Notes under the pieces: model-generated
Told to the model about the DNA's origin: nothing
Seen by the model: only the letters and a program-made list of their open reading frames with translations
The model's database searches: none
In this document: positions 38,283 to 48,293 of the stretch, one piece after another
Numbering within the stretch: the stretch's first letter is position 1
Layout: the number at the start of each line of letters is the position of its first letter
Assembly (NCBI GenBank): GCA_016899975.1
Contig: JACJJN010000013.1
Span: 32,072-96,071, forward strand
Source of the DNA: Lacrimispora saccharolytica
GTDB taxonomy: Bacteria; Bacillota; Clostridia; Lachnospirales; Lachnospiraceae
Length of the DNA stretch: 64,000 nt
Reading direction: 5' to 3'
Program-made: the position numbers and the translations under genes

Positions 38283-39374
38283 TTATTCTTTCAGATTCAG
38301 CATATTTTCAATAAATATGCCGTATCCACAGGATGCGTCAGCAACAAACACATGTGTCACCGCGCCGACAAGCCTTCCATTCTGGAGGATCGGAGAACCG
38401 CTCATTCCCTGTACGATCCCTCCCGTTTTTCCCAGAAGCCTGTCATCTGTCACGCGAATGGTGAAGCTTTTGTTCGTATCCTCTGCCTGATCGTCAATCT
38501 TTGTAATCTCTGCCTCGTAAGCGCACACATTCCCGTCAATGCTTGCAAGAATCTGAACCGGTCCCGTTGTCACCTCCTCCTTCCAGGCGATTTCCGCCGG
38601 CTGCAGGTCAAGCTCTGCCATTGCGCCGCTGTCGATGGTACCATGAATTCCCATTCCAGAGTTTGCGGTAATGCTTCCCAGGCGGTTTCCCTGCTCATAG
38701 TGGATCACTCCCTGGAGTTCTCCCGGAACTCCCTTCTGCCCTTTTACTACCGACAGGATCTCCGTCAGATACAGCTCGCCTTCTTTCAGTTTCAGGATCT
38801 CTCCGGTGTCCACGTCACTGATCGCATGCCCAAGCGCACCGAAGGTTCCATTCTCCCCCACATAAGTTAATGTTCCAATTCCCTGAATATTGTCACGAAC
38901 CCATACACCAATTTTGTAAGTTCCGTCGGATGACAGGACCGGCTGTACGGAAACAGGAATTTCCTGACCGTCTCTGCGGATCAGCAGTTCCAACGGTTCT
39001 CCTCCGCAGGCATCGACCATTTCCGTCAGCTGGCGTTTGCTGGTCAGGACGGTTCCGTTGACGGAGCAGATATAGTCGCCGGCTTTGATGATGTTTGCGG
39101 CCGGATCTGCGTACAGTCCGTCGGAGGTCGGAATCTGGCTGGTGCTTATGACCATCACGCCGTCGGTTTCCATATAAATACCCACCGTGTCGCCGCATAC
39201 CTGGACCGTCGGACGGCCGGTACCCGCAGCGTGGACCGGCATTGCCTGAAACATTCCCGCCAGAAACAGAGCCGCCGAGAAAAAAGCCAGAAACCGCCGA
39301 AAAATTCCCGGTTCCATCTCTTCGGCGCCTTCTGATTTGCCTCCGGTCAGGGTTTCTTTCTGTCTGCGCTCCAT
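38283..39374 (-). CDS. spoIVB: SpoIVB serine peptidase (S55)
   Basis: SpoIVB is secreted from the forespore and cuts SpoIVFA to trigger sigma-K activation. The 363 residues have an N-terminal signal/TM segment (about 27-50), a PDZ domain (about 85-150, with TSKRQLTEMVDACGGEPLELLI) and an S55 peptidase domain. The catalytic Ser is in QGMSGSPIL (about residue 327) and a His may be the one in TLGALGHAISD-like GALGHAISD. It directly precedes spo0A, the usual order. Confidence 0.95.
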   Translation of the reverse strand: MERRQKETLTGGKSEGAEEMEPGIFRRFLAFFSAALFLAGMFQAMPVHAAGTGRPTVQVCGDTVGIYMETDGVMVISTSQIPTSDGLYADPAANIIKAGDYICSVNGTVLTSKRQLTEMVDACGGEPLELLIRRDGQEIPVSVQPVLSSDGTYKIGVWVRDNIQGIGTLTYVGENGTFGALGHAISDVDTGEILKLKEGELYLTEILSVVKGQKGVPGELQGVIHYEQGNRLGSITANSGMGIHGTIDSGAMAELDLQPAEIAWKEEVTTGPVQILASIDGNVCAYEAEITKIDDQAEDTNKSFTIRVTDDRLLGKTGGIVQGMSGSPILQNGRLVGAVTHVFVADASCGYGIFIENMLNLKE

Positions 39375-39485
39375 GTTCTCACATCCTTTCTTTTCTGTTA
39401 TTCTGATTCTTTTCCTCTGCGGAACAGCCAGAATCCTAAGATGACTGGCTGAAGCACAGCTGTTTTCCCAAGTTCTTTCGGAAAA

Positions 39486-39527
39486 CGGAAAAAGAGAATA
39501 TACGAAAATTTTTCTCGTACATTCTCT
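39486..39527 (-). terminator. Terminator after recN
   Basis: AGAGAATGTACGA pairs with TCGTATATTCTCT (one mismatch), followed by TTTTTCC on the minus strand. It separates the recN transcript from spoIVB-spo0A. Confidence 0.82.
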
Positions 39528-39547
39528 CTTAGTATGCGGTATCTGTT

Positions 39548-41239
39548 TTATTTCAGTCTTGTATTTTTTTGCACCCGTGCCAATTCTTTCATTTCTTCTG
39601 CGTTGGCAAGTACAGAATCTGTGATCTTCGCTCCGCCGAGCATTCGCGCGAGCTCACGTACAGAACTTTCTTCGTCCAGTGCATGGATCCTGGTAACCGT
39701 ATCCTGATCTACCACATCTTTCCTGATTTCAAAATGCTGGTCTGCCATGGCCGCGATCTGCGGAAGATGCGTAATGCAAAGGACCTGATGCCTCCGTCCA
39801 ATCTGCGCCATCTTTTCAGACACCATCTGGGCGGTCCTTCCGCTGATTCCTGTATCGATCTCATCGAAGATCAGACTCTCCGTCTCATCCCGGTCCGCCA
39901 GAATCGTCTTGATCGCCAGCATGATCCTGGACAGCTCACCGCCGGACACAACTTTCGCCAGCGCTTTGACCGGTTCTCCCGGATTTGTGGAAATCCGGAA
40001 CTCTATGGTATCAAATCCGTTTTCCGTATACTGGGCGGTGCGCCCGAATTGAATCTGGAAGATTACGTGAAGGAAGTTCAGATCCTTCAGCCCTTCCTCG
40101 ATACTTTTGGAAAGGCACCCTGCATATTTGCAGCGGATTCCGGAAAGTTCCTGAGAACATTCTTCCAAAGTCTGTCTGGCTTTCTCTTCTTCTTTCTGAA
40201 GTTTTTCTTTCTGCTCCTCAAAATGAAGCATTTTCTCCAGTTTTTCCTGCTTTTCTTCCTGATAACGGCGGATCGCCGGAATGGAATCGCCATATTTTGC
40301 TTTCAGGCGATTGATCTCATCCAGCCGTTTTTCCGTCTCGTAAAATTCTTCCTCGGAAAAGGTAAATTCCTCCATGTATCCGGCAAGCTCCCGGTTAAAA
40401 TCGTTCAGCAGATCATCGATGGTAAGCAGAGAACTCTGCATCTGCTGCAGGCTTTCATCCATCCCGGCAATCTGAGACAGTTCTCTCACAGCACGGCCAA
40501 TCTGTTCTCCCGCGCTCTGTCCTTCGCCGTCTCCGGTCATGGCACGGACCGCCGCCAGCGCCTGCACAATATTCCGCGCATTGGACATCTTCCGGTATGC
40601 CTGCTCCAGAGTTTCATCCTCTCCGTCTCTGAGCTGCGCATCATCGATCTCGCGGATCTCAAACTCCAGAAATGAAATTTCTCTCATCCGGGCATCTTCA
40701 TCCAGCTCATACTCCTTCAGGCTGTCCCGCAGCTCTTTCCACTGCCGGAACGCTTCCCGGACTCTGGCGCGCAGCGGATCGATCTCCTCTTTTCCATAGG
40801 CATCCAGGATTTCCAGCTGCCGGTCCGTATATAATAAAGACTGATGTTCATGCTGTCCGTGAATGTCCAGAAGCAGAGACGCGATCCTGCGCACCTGCGC
40901 CGTCGTACAAGTCTCGCCGTTGATCTTGCTGATGCTGCGGCTGCCGGTAATCTTCCGAACGATCAGAACCTGTCCGTGGAGAGATTCTATTTCCATCTCC
41001 TTCAGCGCCTGCTCCACTTTCGGATTTTCCGTCTCAAAAACCAACTCCACCAGGGCGGAATCCGCGCCCTCCCGGATCATTTCTCTGGACAGTTTTTTCC
41101 CCAGCGCCAGATTGATGGAACCGATCAAAATCGATTTTCCGGCGCCGGTCTCACCGGTCAGAATATTCAGCCCCGGACCAAATTCTACCTCGGCTTCCTG
41201 GATCAGCGCCAGATTTTTAACATGTAAGCTTGAAAGCAT
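39548..41239 (-). CDS. recN: DNA repair ATPase RecN
   Basis: RecN is an SMC-like ATPase recruited to double-strand breaks. The 563 residues have Walker A GETGAGKSILIG near the start, two coiled-coil stretches (about 155-230 and 300-360), signature VVSGGELSRIMLAIK and Walker B ESLIFDEIDTGISG. It follows argR by 17 bp in the same direction. Confidence 0.96.
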   Translation of the reverse strand: MLSSLHVKNLALIQEAEVEFGPGLNILTGETGAGKSILIGSINLALGKKLSREMIREGADSALVELVFETENPKVEQALKEMEIESLHGQVLIVRKITGSRSISKINGETCTTAQVRRIASLLLDIHGQHEHQSLLYTDRQLEILDAYGKEEIDPLRARVREAFRQWKELRDSLKEYELDEDARMREISFLEFEIREIDDAQLRDGEDETLEQAYRKMSNARNIVQALAAVRAMTGDGEGQSAGEQIGRAVRELSQIAGMDESLQQMQSSLLTIDDLLNDFNRELAGYMEEFTFSEEEFYETEKRLDEINRLKAKYGDSIPAIRRYQEEKQEKLEKMLHFEEQKEKLQKEEEKARQTLEECSQELSGIRCKYAGCLSKSIEEGLKDLNFLHVIFQIQFGRTAQYTENGFDTIEFRISTNPGEPVKALAKVVSGGELSRIMLAIKTILADRDETESLIFDEIDTGISGRTAQMVSEKMAQIGRRHQVLCITHLPQIAAMADQHFEIRKDVVDQDTVTRIHALDEESSVRELARMLGGAKITDSVLANAEEMKELARVQKNTRLK

Positions 41240-41256
41240 ATAACGCCTCTCTTTTT

Positions 41257-41727
41257 TTATTCCTCATTGGAATCAAAATTATCCAGAATTTTTTTCAGTT
41301 TTTCCAGGATCAGCAGTGCCGAATCGTCGTCACGCGCCACACACATGATCACATCGTCGCCGGCAATACAGCCCACGATCTCCGACCAGTTCAGCTCATC
41401 CAGCACCTTTGCCGCGGCCATTGCCATACCGGAAACCGTATGAACCACCACAATATTCTGCGCGGCGTCGCCGGACACAAACGCTTCCTTCAATACCCGC
41501 ACATACCGGGCGCCCATCTCAGGCGCGGTATTCTGCAGCACCGCATAACGGAACCCACCGTTTTCTTTCGGCACTTTTGTCAGCTTGAGCTGACGGATAT
41601 CTCTTGAGATCGTCGCCTGGGTCACCGCAAATCCGGATTCTTCCAGCTTCTGTGCCAGTTCTTCCTGTGTCTCTATATCGTACTGACTGATCAGTTTTAT
41701 AATCTGCGCATGTCTTGCGATTTTCAT
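41257..41727 (-). CDS. argR: Arginine repressor ArgR
   Basis: ArgR is a hexameric arginine-responsive regulator. The 156 residues have an N-terminal winged helix with TQATISRDIRQLKLTKV, a linker, and the C-terminal oligomerisation/arginine-binding domain with GDDVIMCVARDD. ATG at 41727 follows GGGAGG by 7 nt. In Clostridia argR is commonly fixed in this operon. ArgR-like boxes appear at 15373-15408 before the amino-acid transporter. Confidence 0.96.
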   Translation of the reverse strand: MKIARHAQIIKLISQYDIETQEELAQKLEESGFAVTQATISRDIRQLKLTKVPKENGGFRYAVLQNTAPEMGARYVRVLKEAFVSGDAAQNIVVVHTVSGMAMAAAKVLDELNWSEIVGCIAGDDVIMCVARDDDSALLILEKLKKILDNFDSNEE

Positions 41728-41751
41728 CTGATTTCCTCCCTGTCTCAATGT

Positions 41752-42615
41752 TCAGATATTATTTGCCATCTTCCGGCGAAGTGTCTCCAGAAAACTGATC
41801 GTGCTGACTTTTACCAGCCAGGTGTCTTTTCTGGATTTTTTTATCTCGATCCGGTCACCGGTAATCATCGGAACGCTGGTGTCGCCGTCAAAATATGCCA
41901 TGCCCCGCTCCGTACCGCCGTCTCTTGCCGGTCCAAGCTCCACGATGATCACATCATGTTCCGGGAACACGATGCTTCGTGTATTCAGGGTATGAGGCGC
42001 CAGCGGCGTCATCAGCAGCATGGAAGCCTCCGGAGACACCACCGGCCCGCCCGCCGACAGACTGTATCCGGTGGAACCGGTGGGCGTAGCCACAATGATC
42101 CCATCCGCCCGGTAGGAATTGAGAAATGCCCCGTTGACATAGTTGTTGAACTGTACCACGCGGAGCCTTCCCTCTCTGCCGATCACAATATCGTTCAGCG
42201 CGATATCTTCCGCGATCTTCCTGCCTTTGCGGTAAATGCTTCCGGTAAGCATCATCCTCCGCTGCAGCTCATATTCTCCAGCCAGAAGATGATCCAGCGC
42301 CGGAACGATCGAATTGCTGTCAATATCCGCCAGGTATCCCAGGGTTCCCAGGTTGATGCCCAGCAAAGGGATCTGCCGGTCCACCATATCTCTTGCCGCC
42401 TGCAGCAGCGTTCCGTCCCCGCCCAGTACGATCGCACAGTCGATGTCCTCCGGGATCAGCGACGGATCCGTATAGTGAAACCCCTCGCCCCGTTCCTTTG
42501 ATTCTCCGGGCAGAAAGCACTGTTTTCCATGGCTTTTCAGATACTCCGCCACCTGCCGGGTCACGGTTAAATTTCTGTCCTTGGTCTGGTTGGCGATCAG
42601 ATAAAAACGTTCCAT
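41752..42615 (-). CDS. nadK: NAD kinase
   Basis: NAD kinase makes NADP from NAD and ATP. The 287 residues contain the GGDGT motif (VLGGDGTLLQAAR), NDIVIGREGRLR, the DGIIVATPTGSTGYSLSAGGPVV block and ITGDRIEI. ATG at 42615 is 6 nt after GGAG. It lies between tlyA and argR. Confidence 0.96.
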   Translation of the reverse strand: MERFYLIANQTKDRNLTVTRQVAEYLKSHGKQCFLPGESKERGEGFHYTDPSLIPEDIDCAIVLGGDGTLLQAARDMVDRQIPLLGINLGTLGYLADIDSNSIVPALDHLLAGEYELQRRMMLTGSIYRKGRKIAEDIALNDIVIGREGRLRVVQFNNYVNGAFLNSYRADGIIVATPTGSTGYSLSAGGPVVSPEASMLLMTPLAPHTLNTRSIVFPEHDVIIVELGPARDGGTERGMAYFDGDTSVPMITGDRIEIKKSRKDTWLVKVSTISFLETLRRKMANNI

Positions 42616-42635
42616 TCTTTTCTCCATCACTTCCG

Positions 42636-43445
42636 TTACTTGTCCAAAGTTTCATGGGCCTGACGGACCACTTCTTCCGGAGATACCTGCATCTCTTCCT
42701 CCACGGTTCCCTCCGGCAGTTTCACAAGATGCACCAGGTACTCAATATTTCCTTCCGGTCCCTTGATCGGCGAAAATTCCAGATGGCGTACCCCAAAGGA
42801 AATGTTCTTTGCGTAACTGATCACCGTCTGAATCACTTCCAGATGGACCGCCGGATCCCGGACCACTCCCTTTTTCCCGACCTTTTCTCTTCCAGCCTCA
42901 AACTGCGGTTTGATCAGCGCCGTCATTTCCGCGCCCTCTTCCATCAGGTTCCGCACCGGCAGAAGCACCTTGGTCAGAGAAATAAAAGATACGTCGATGG
43001 AAACGAACTGTACCGGCTCCTGGATATCCTCCGGCGTCACATAACGGATGTTGGTGCGTTCCATACAGACCACCCGTTCATCGTTCCGCAGCTTCCAGTC
43101 CAGCTGTCCGTGGCCCACATCCACCGCGTAGACCTTGACAGCCCCGTTCTGCAGCATACAGTCGGTAAAACCGCCGGTGGAAGCGCCCACATCCATACAG
43201 ATCTTGCCTGTGAGATCCAGCCCGAAATGGGTCATCGCCTTCTCAAGCTTCAGCCCGCCCCGGCTCACGTAAGGCAGCGGCCTGCCTTTCTGGGTGATGG
43301 TAACAGTATCGGGAAACATGGAGCCTGCCTTGTCCTCCCTCTCTCCGTCCACCAGGATCTCACCAGCCATGATCATCGCCTTCGCCTTCTCCCTGGACGC
43401 AGCCATCCCTCTTTGTACCAGCAATACATCCAAACGTTCTTTCAT
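42636..43445 (-). CDS. TlyA family rRNA methyltransferase (hemolysin A-like)
   Basis: The 269 residues have an N-terminal S4 RNA-binding domain (RLDVLLVQRGMAASREKAKAMI) and an FtsJ-type SAM methyltransferase domain with MDVGASTGGFTDCML and YAVDVGHGQLDWKL. TlyA proteins 2'-O-methylate rRNA; haemolysin naming is historical. It sits in the conserved dxs-tlyA-nadK order. Confidence 0.93.
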   Translation of the reverse strand: MKERLDVLLVQRGMAASREKAKAMIMAGEILVDGEREDKAGSMFPDTVTITQKGRPLPYVSRGGLKLEKAMTHFGLDLTGKICMDVGASTGGFTDCMLQNGAVKVYAVDVGHGQLDWKLRNDERVVCMERTNIRYVTPEDIQEPVQFVSIDVSFISLTKVLLPVRNLMEEGAEMTALIKPQFEAGREKVGKKGVVRDPAVHLEVIQTVISYAKNISFGVRHLEFSPIKGPEGNIEYLVHLVKLPEGTVEEEMQVSPEEVVRQAHETLDK

Positions 43446-43497
43446 TCTTTCCTCTTTTCCGACGCACCTGCTGCGTCATTCAGGTAGATTCGGAAGT

Positions 43498-45375
43498 TCA
43501 CTTCCGAACTTTCTGCTCCAATTCTTTGTATACTTTCAGGATCTTCCCGGCAACGCTGTCCGCGTCGATCCCTGTCTCTTTCATCTGAGAGGACACACTT
43601 CCCTGATGGACAAACCGGTTGGGCAGCGCAATGATCTGCACCCGCGCCGGAAGCCCTTCTTCCATCACGAAAGATGCGACCTGTTCTCCAAAGCCGCCGT
43701 TGCGGACATTTTCCTCCATCGTCACCAGCAGTTCGTGGCTGCCTGACAGCTCATGTACCAGCGCCATATCGAATGGTTTGACAAACCGCATGTTCACCAG
43801 CGTTACCTGGTATCCCTGTTCCTGCAGCAGTTCTCTCACCTGAACGGCCGTCTTCACCATATTTCCCACTGCAAGCAGCGCGATCTTTTCTCCCTGTTCC
43901 AGAACCTCCGCCTTACCATAACGAACAGGCGCACGGTGATCCTTCAGTCCGGTATAAGCCTCCCCGCGGGGATAACGCAGGGCGATCGGCCCGTTGAAAT
44001 GCACCGCAAATTTCATCATATCGGAAAGTTCCCACAGGTTCTTCGGCGCCATCACGGTCATATTCGGCATCGAATTGAGATAGGAAAGATCGAAGACTCC
44101 GTGATGGGTCTCTCCGTCGGACCCGACCAGTCCCGCCCGGTCAATGGCAAACACCACATGCAGTTCCTGCATACAGACATCGTGCATCATCTGGTCATAG
44201 GCTCTCTGCAGGAAAGACGAATAAATCGCCACCACCGGTATCATGCCGCCCAACGCCAGCCCCGCCGCAAAAGTCACCGCATGTTCTTCGGCGATTCCCA
44301 CATCAAAGCAGCGGTCCGGGAACATATTGGAAAACCGTTTCAGCCCGACGCCTGTGGGCATCGCCGCCGTCACCGCTACCACGTCCGGTTCCCGGTCTCC
44401 CATCTTTCGCATGACCGTGGAAAAAATATCGGTATACGTTGGGTTGCTCCGTGAGAGTGGAAGCCCTGTCTCAATTTCAAAAGGCCCGGCGCCGTGAAAT
44501 CTGGACGGATGGCGCAGCGCCGGTTCATATCCCTGTCCCTTTCTGGTCAGCACATGAACAAGAATTGGCCCCTCAAAACGCTTCGCTTCCTGAAAGACCC
44601 GCATCATTTGATGAATATCGTGTCCGTCCACCGGCCCAAGGTAGGTGATCCCCATGTTCTCGAAAAGCATCCCAGGGATCACAATCTGCTTGATGCTGCT
44701 CTTGGTCTTCCGAACCGCGTCCACCATTCCCGGACCGATCTTAGGGATCTTTTCCAGCGCCCGGGTCACGCCCATTTTCAGTTCCGTATAAGATGCCGCC
44801 GTCCGGATTCCGCTCAGGTAAGTGGAAATCCCGCCGACATTTTTTGAGATGGACATTTCATTGTCGTTCAGGACAATGATAAAATTGGTCTTCAGCTCCG
44901 CCGCATTGTTCAGCGCCTCATAGGCCATCCCTCCTGTCAGGGCGCCGTCCCCGATGACAGAGATCACCGAGTAATCCTGCTTCTTCAAATCCCGCGCTTT
45001 TACGTATCCGACGCCTGCAGAGATCGAAGTGGAGCTGTGCCCCGTATCGAAAACATCACAGCTGCTCTCTGACCGCTTGGGGAAACCGCTCAGTCCGCCC
45101 TCCTGCCGCAGACTCTCAAAGGCATCCTTTCGGCCGGTGAGGATCTTATGCGTGTAAGACTGATGCCCCACGTCCCAGATGATCTTATCTTTCGGCAGTT
45201 CAAACACGCGGTGCAGTGCAATGGTAAGTTCCACTACGCCGAGATTGGACGCCAGATGGCCTCCTAATTTACTCATCGTCTCCACAAGAAATTCACGGAT
45301 CTCTGCGGCAACTTCCGTCAGCTGCTCTTCCGGTATTTTTTTAATATCATTGGGTTGCTGTATCTTTTCTAACAT
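43498..45375 (-). CDS. dxs: 1-deoxy-D-xylulose-5-phosphate synthase
   Basis: Dxs is the thiamine-dependent first enzyme of the MEP isoprenoid pathway. The 625 residues contain HQSYTHKILTGR, the TPP motif GDGALTGGMAYEALNNA, and the central domain AEEHAVTFAAGLA with catalytic Glu, and end in a transketolase C domain. Its product feeds prenyl synthesis by ispA immediately upstream. A small palindrome (TTCGGAAGT/ACTTCCGAA) covers its 3' end. Confidence 0.97.
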   Translation of the reverse strand: MLEKIQQPNDIKKIPEEQLTEVAAEIREFLVETMSKLGGHLASNLGVVELTIALHRVFELPKDKIIWDVGHQSYTHKILTGRKDAFESLRQEGGLSGFPKRSESSCDVFDTGHSSTSISAGVGYVKARDLKKQDYSVISVIGDGALTGGMAYEALNNAAELKTNFIIVLNDNEMSISKNVGGISTYLSGIRTAASYTELKMGVTRALEKIPKIGPGMVDAVRKTKSSIKQIVIPGMLFENMGITYLGPVDGHDIHQMMRVFQEAKRFEGPILVHVLTRKGQGYEPALRHPSRFHGAGPFEIETGLPLSRSNPTYTDIFSTVMRKMGDREPDVVAVTAAMPTGVGLKRFSNMFPDRCFDVGIAEEHAVTFAAGLALGGMIPVVAIYSSFLQRAYDQMMHDVCMQELHVVFAIDRAGLVGSDGETHHGVFDLSYLNSMPNMTVMAPKNLWELSDMMKFAVHFNGPIALRYPRGEAYTGLKDHRAPVRYGKAEVLEQGEKIALLAVGNMVKTAVQVRELLQEQGYQVTLVNMRFVKPFDMALVHELSGSHELLVTMEENVRNGGFGEQVASFVMEEGLPARVQIIALPNRFVHQGSVSSQMKETGIDADSVAGKILKVYKELEQKVRK

Positions 45376-45434
45376 AAAATCATTTTCCTTCGAAATGCTT
45401 TCCCGGATCTCTGCCGCCTGGCGGCATGCAATCC

Positions 45435-46349
45435 TTATTTTTTTCTGGACGCCAGCCAGATCAGAAGATGTTCCAGAAACTCATGCTCTCCCGGAAACTG
45501 TGCCAGCAGCCGGCGTGCCTCACGGGTATATGCTTCTACTTCCCTGGCCGCGCCTTCCACCCCAAACAGGGTCACATACGTCGTCTTTTCATTTTTCTCA
45601 TCACTGCCTGCAGGCTTGCCCAATTCTTCCGTGGTGCCGGTGGCATCCAGAATGTCGTCCTGGATCTGGAACGCCAATCCAATGCTCTTTGCGGTCTGTT
45701 CTACCTCCGCAAGCTGTTCCTCCTTGGCACCTGCAAGAACGGCGCCCACCATCATGGATGCCTCGATCAGTGCAGATGTTTTATTTTCATAAATATAATT
45801 CAGCATGTTCTGATCGATCTTCGTCTGACGGTGTTTTTCATTCATCACATCCACACTCTGACCTCCCAGCATTCCATAAGCTCCCGTCTTATGTGCCAGG
45901 ATCCTCAGCGCGGCAACTACCCGCTCCGGATGTTCCGGAACATCAAACGCCTTCAGTGCAGTCTCATAGGCATAATTTAAAAGCGCGTCCCCGCTCAGAA
46001 CTCCCATTGCCTCACCGTAAACCGCGTGATTCGTCTTTTTTCCACGCCGGAACTCGTCATTGTCGATCGCCGGCAGATCATCATGGATCAGCGAATGAGT
46101 ATGGATCATCTCGATCGCCGCCATAAACGGCTCTACCACCGCCGAATCTCCGCCGAACACCCGGTAGGTTTCCTGCATCAGCAGAGGCCGCAGACGCTTT
46201 CCGCCGGAGCGCATACTGTAGTTCATCGCCTCCAGAAGAATCGACGCAAATCCTTCTTCCTTCGGCAGAAAACGCATCACTACCGCATCTGCCTGCTCCG
46301 TTTTTCTCTTCCGTTCTTCCTCAAATTCCAAACTCTGTAATCGTTCCAT
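45435..46349 (-). CDS. ispA: Farnesyl diphosphate synthase (geranyltranstransferase)
   Basis: This polyprenyl synthase condenses IPP with DMAPP and GPP. The 304 residues show the first Asp-rich motif HDDLPAIDND, the second DDILDATGT and GGKRLRP. Its start overlaps the xseB 3' end by 29 bp. A GCCGCC/GGCGGC hairpin lies in the 59-bp gap to dxs. Confidence 0.95.
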   Translation of the reverse strand: MERLQSLEFEEERKRKTEQADAVVMRFLPKEEGFASILLEAMNYSMRSGGKRLRPLLMQETYRVFGGDSAVVEPFMAAIEMIHTHSLIHDDLPAIDNDEFRRGKKTNHAVYGEAMGVLSGDALLNYAYETALKAFDVPEHPERVVAALRILAHKTGAYGMLGGQSVDVMNEKHRQTKIDQNMLNYIYENKTSALIEASMMVGAVLAGAKEEQLAEVEQTAKSIGLAFQIQDDILDATGTTEELGKPAGSDEKNEKTTYVTLFGVEGAAREVEAYTREARRLLAQFPGEHEFLEHLLIWLASRKK

Positions 46350-46551
46350 CCTGATTTATCTGGAGCATTTTTTTCTCCACAGTGTCGATCTTCGAACTGC
46401 AGTCTTTCAGAAGCTCCATCCCTTCCTTGTAGACCCGGAAAGAATCTTCCAGGCTGATTTCACTATTCTCAAGCTGCGCGATCTTTTCATCCAGAAGCGC
46501 AAAGGTCTCTTCCAGCGTGCGCTCCTTCTCATTGGCAGCCATTGTTTCCAT
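46321..46551 (-). CDS. xseB: Exodeoxyribonuclease VII small subunit
   Basis: The 76-residue helical subunit binds XseA. The product shows RTLEETFALLDEKIAQLENSEISLEDSFRVYKEGMELLKDC, typical of the family. The ATG at 46551 has GGAAG nearby; 46542 is also possible. It overlaps the end of xseA by 23 bp. Confidence 0.92.
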   Translation of the reverse strand: METMAANEKERTLEETFALLDEKIAQLENSEISLEDSFRVYKEGMELLKDCSSKIDTVEKKMLQINQDGTITEFGI

Positions 46552-47842
46552 TCTTTCTTCCATCTTGGTTTTCATTCTCCCTGTCTTCCGGATTTTCTGT
46601 CCTTTCTGTTCCGTTTCCGGCGGCAGCATACTGCCTCTGCCTTTTCGCCTTCACTTCCGCCTCGATCGTTCCGTCCGTCACCTGAATCTTCAGGAGTTCT
46701 CCCTCCTGTACCTGGGCGATACGGGTCACCGGGCGCTGTTCCTGGTTTTCCACATAGGAAAATCCCTGATTCAGTTTATCCAGCGGAGAGAGTCCCTGCA
46801 TCTGCCGGATATACAGTTCCAGCCGGTGCCGCTTGTTCTGCAGGACTGCCTCCATATTTTCCTGAAGCCTGCGCTCTGCGTCAGCCAGCCGGTCTTTCTG
46901 CTTCTCCAGCCGCTGCACCGGGTTCAGATAGTTCCACCGCGCCTGATAGCTCTGCAGTCTGGTTCTCGCCTGCTGGACCTGAGTCTGAAGAGAATAATTC
47001 ATTCTCCTCCGGTACTGATCCATACGCTCCAGGATCCCACGGATATCCGTCACAGCCAGTTCCGCGGCGGCGGAGGGTGTCGGAGCCCGCAGATCCGCCA
47101 CATAATCGGCGATCGTCGTATCCGTCTCGTGTCCCACCGCTGAGATCACCGGTGTCTCACAGTTGAAAATCGCCCGCGCCACCGGCTCTTCATTGAACGC
47201 CCACAGATCCTCGATGGAACCGCCGCCTCTTCCGACGATCAGCACATCCAGATGCAGACGATCCAGCGTCTCAATTCCCCGGACAATACTCTCGACGGCT
47301 CCTTCCCCCTGCACCAGCGCCGGATAAAGTACGATCTGGACATAGGGGTTTCTTCGGTAAGCGACATTCCGGATGTCCTGGATCACGGCCCCGGTAGGTG
47401 CAGTGACGACTCCCAGCCGCTTCACATAAAAGGGGATCGGCTGCTTATATTCCAGAGCAAACATTCCCATTTCCTCCAGCTCTTTTTTCAGAGCCAGGAA
47501 ACGCTCATAAAGAAGCCCTGCTCCTTCCAGGCTGATCTCTCTGGCGTACAGCTGGTATTTTCCATCCCGCTCATAGACATTGACACTGCCTCCGACGATA
47601 ACCTTATCGCCGTCCTTCATCCGGAAAGCAAGGCCCCTGCGCTGTCCCGCGAACATCACACAGGCGATCGTGCCGGAAGCATCTTTCAGAGAAAAGTAAA
47701 GATGGCCGGAGGTGTGGTATTTGCAGTTGCTCACCTCACCCCGGACATAGATCCTGCTCAGCATAAAATCCTGAGCAAACATGTTTTTGATATAGCTGTT
47801 GACCTGGCCTACGGAATAAACACTCTGGTTTGAGCTACGCAT
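46529..47842 (-). CDS. xseA: Exodeoxyribonuclease VII large subunit
   Basis: The nuclease degrades single-stranded DNA from both ends. The 437 residues start with an OB-fold domain (SVYSVGQVNSYIKNMF ... ISNCKYHTSGHLYFSLKD-like VSNCKYHTSGHLYFSLKD), then the catalytic domain with PTGAVIQDIRNV and VGRGGGSIEDLWAFN, and a coiled-coil C-terminal part. ATG at 47842 overlaps the nusB stop by 8 nt and follows GAAGAAAG. Confidence 0.95.
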   Translation of the reverse strand: MRSSNQSVYSVGQVNSYIKNMFAQDFMLSRIYVRGEVSNCKYHTSGHLYFSLKDASGTIACVMFAGQRRGLAFRMKDGDKVIVGGSVNVYERDGKYQLYAREISLEGAGLLYERFLALKKELEEMGMFALEYKQPIPFYVKRLGVVTAPTGAVIQDIRNVAYRRNPYVQIVLYPALVQGEGAVESIVRGIETLDRLHLDVLIVGRGGGSIEDLWAFNEEPVARAIFNCETPVISAVGHETDTTIADYVADLRAPTPSAAAELAVTDIRGILERMDQYRRRMNYSLQTQVQQARTRLQSYQARWNYLNPVQRLEKQKDRLADAERRLQENMEAVLQNKRHRLELYIRQMQGLSPLDKLNQGFSYVENQEQRPVTRIAQVQEGELLKIQVTDGTIEAEVKAKRQRQYAAAGNGTERTENPEDRENENQDGRKNGNNGCQ

Positions 47843-48248
47843 CTGCTTTCTTCGCCAGTTTTCCAAGGATTCCGTTGATAAACGAAGAGGAATCATCGGT
47901 GCCGAACCGCTTGCCAAGCTCTACGGCTTCATTGATGGCGACACTCACCGGCACATCCTCGTCGAAAAACATCTCATAAACCGCCAGCCGCAGAATCGCC
48001 AGATCTACCTTTCCCATACGGCTGGTCTTCCATCCTTCCGAAGTCTCGTTGAGCATCCGGTCAATCTCCTCCAGATGCTCCTTCACCTTTGCATACTTTG
48101 TTTCAATATACGCTTTATCCTTCTCTGCCGGAGCCACATCCTGTCCCTCAAAGTACAGGGACATCTGGCCCTCCATCTCATCTTCCCTGTTAAAACCGGA
48201 AAGATAAAGCAGTTTAAAAATATTTTCTCTCAGCTGACTTCTGTTCAT
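47835..48248 (-). CDS. nusB: Transcription antitermination factor NusB
   Basis: NusB with NusE binds boxA of rRNA transcripts. The 137-residue product is all-helical, with RENIFKLLYLSGF, LAILRLAVYEMFFDEDVPVSVAINEAVELGKRFG and SSFINGILGKLAK, the family C-terminal signature. The in-frame ATG at 48260 is also possible. It heads the xseA-xseB-ispA-dxs-tlyA-nadK-argR-recN run. Confidence 0.94.
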   Translation of the reverse strand: MNRSQLRENIFKLLYLSGFNREDEMEGQMSLYFEGQDVAPAEKDKAYIETKYAKVKEHLEEIDRMLNETSEGWKTSRMGKVDLAILRLAVYEMFFDEDVPVSVAINEAVELGKRFGTDDSSSFINGILGKLAKKADA

Positions 48249-48293
48249 TCTTCCTATCATCCTCTCCCTTGAACGTGTGTATACTCCTGGTTC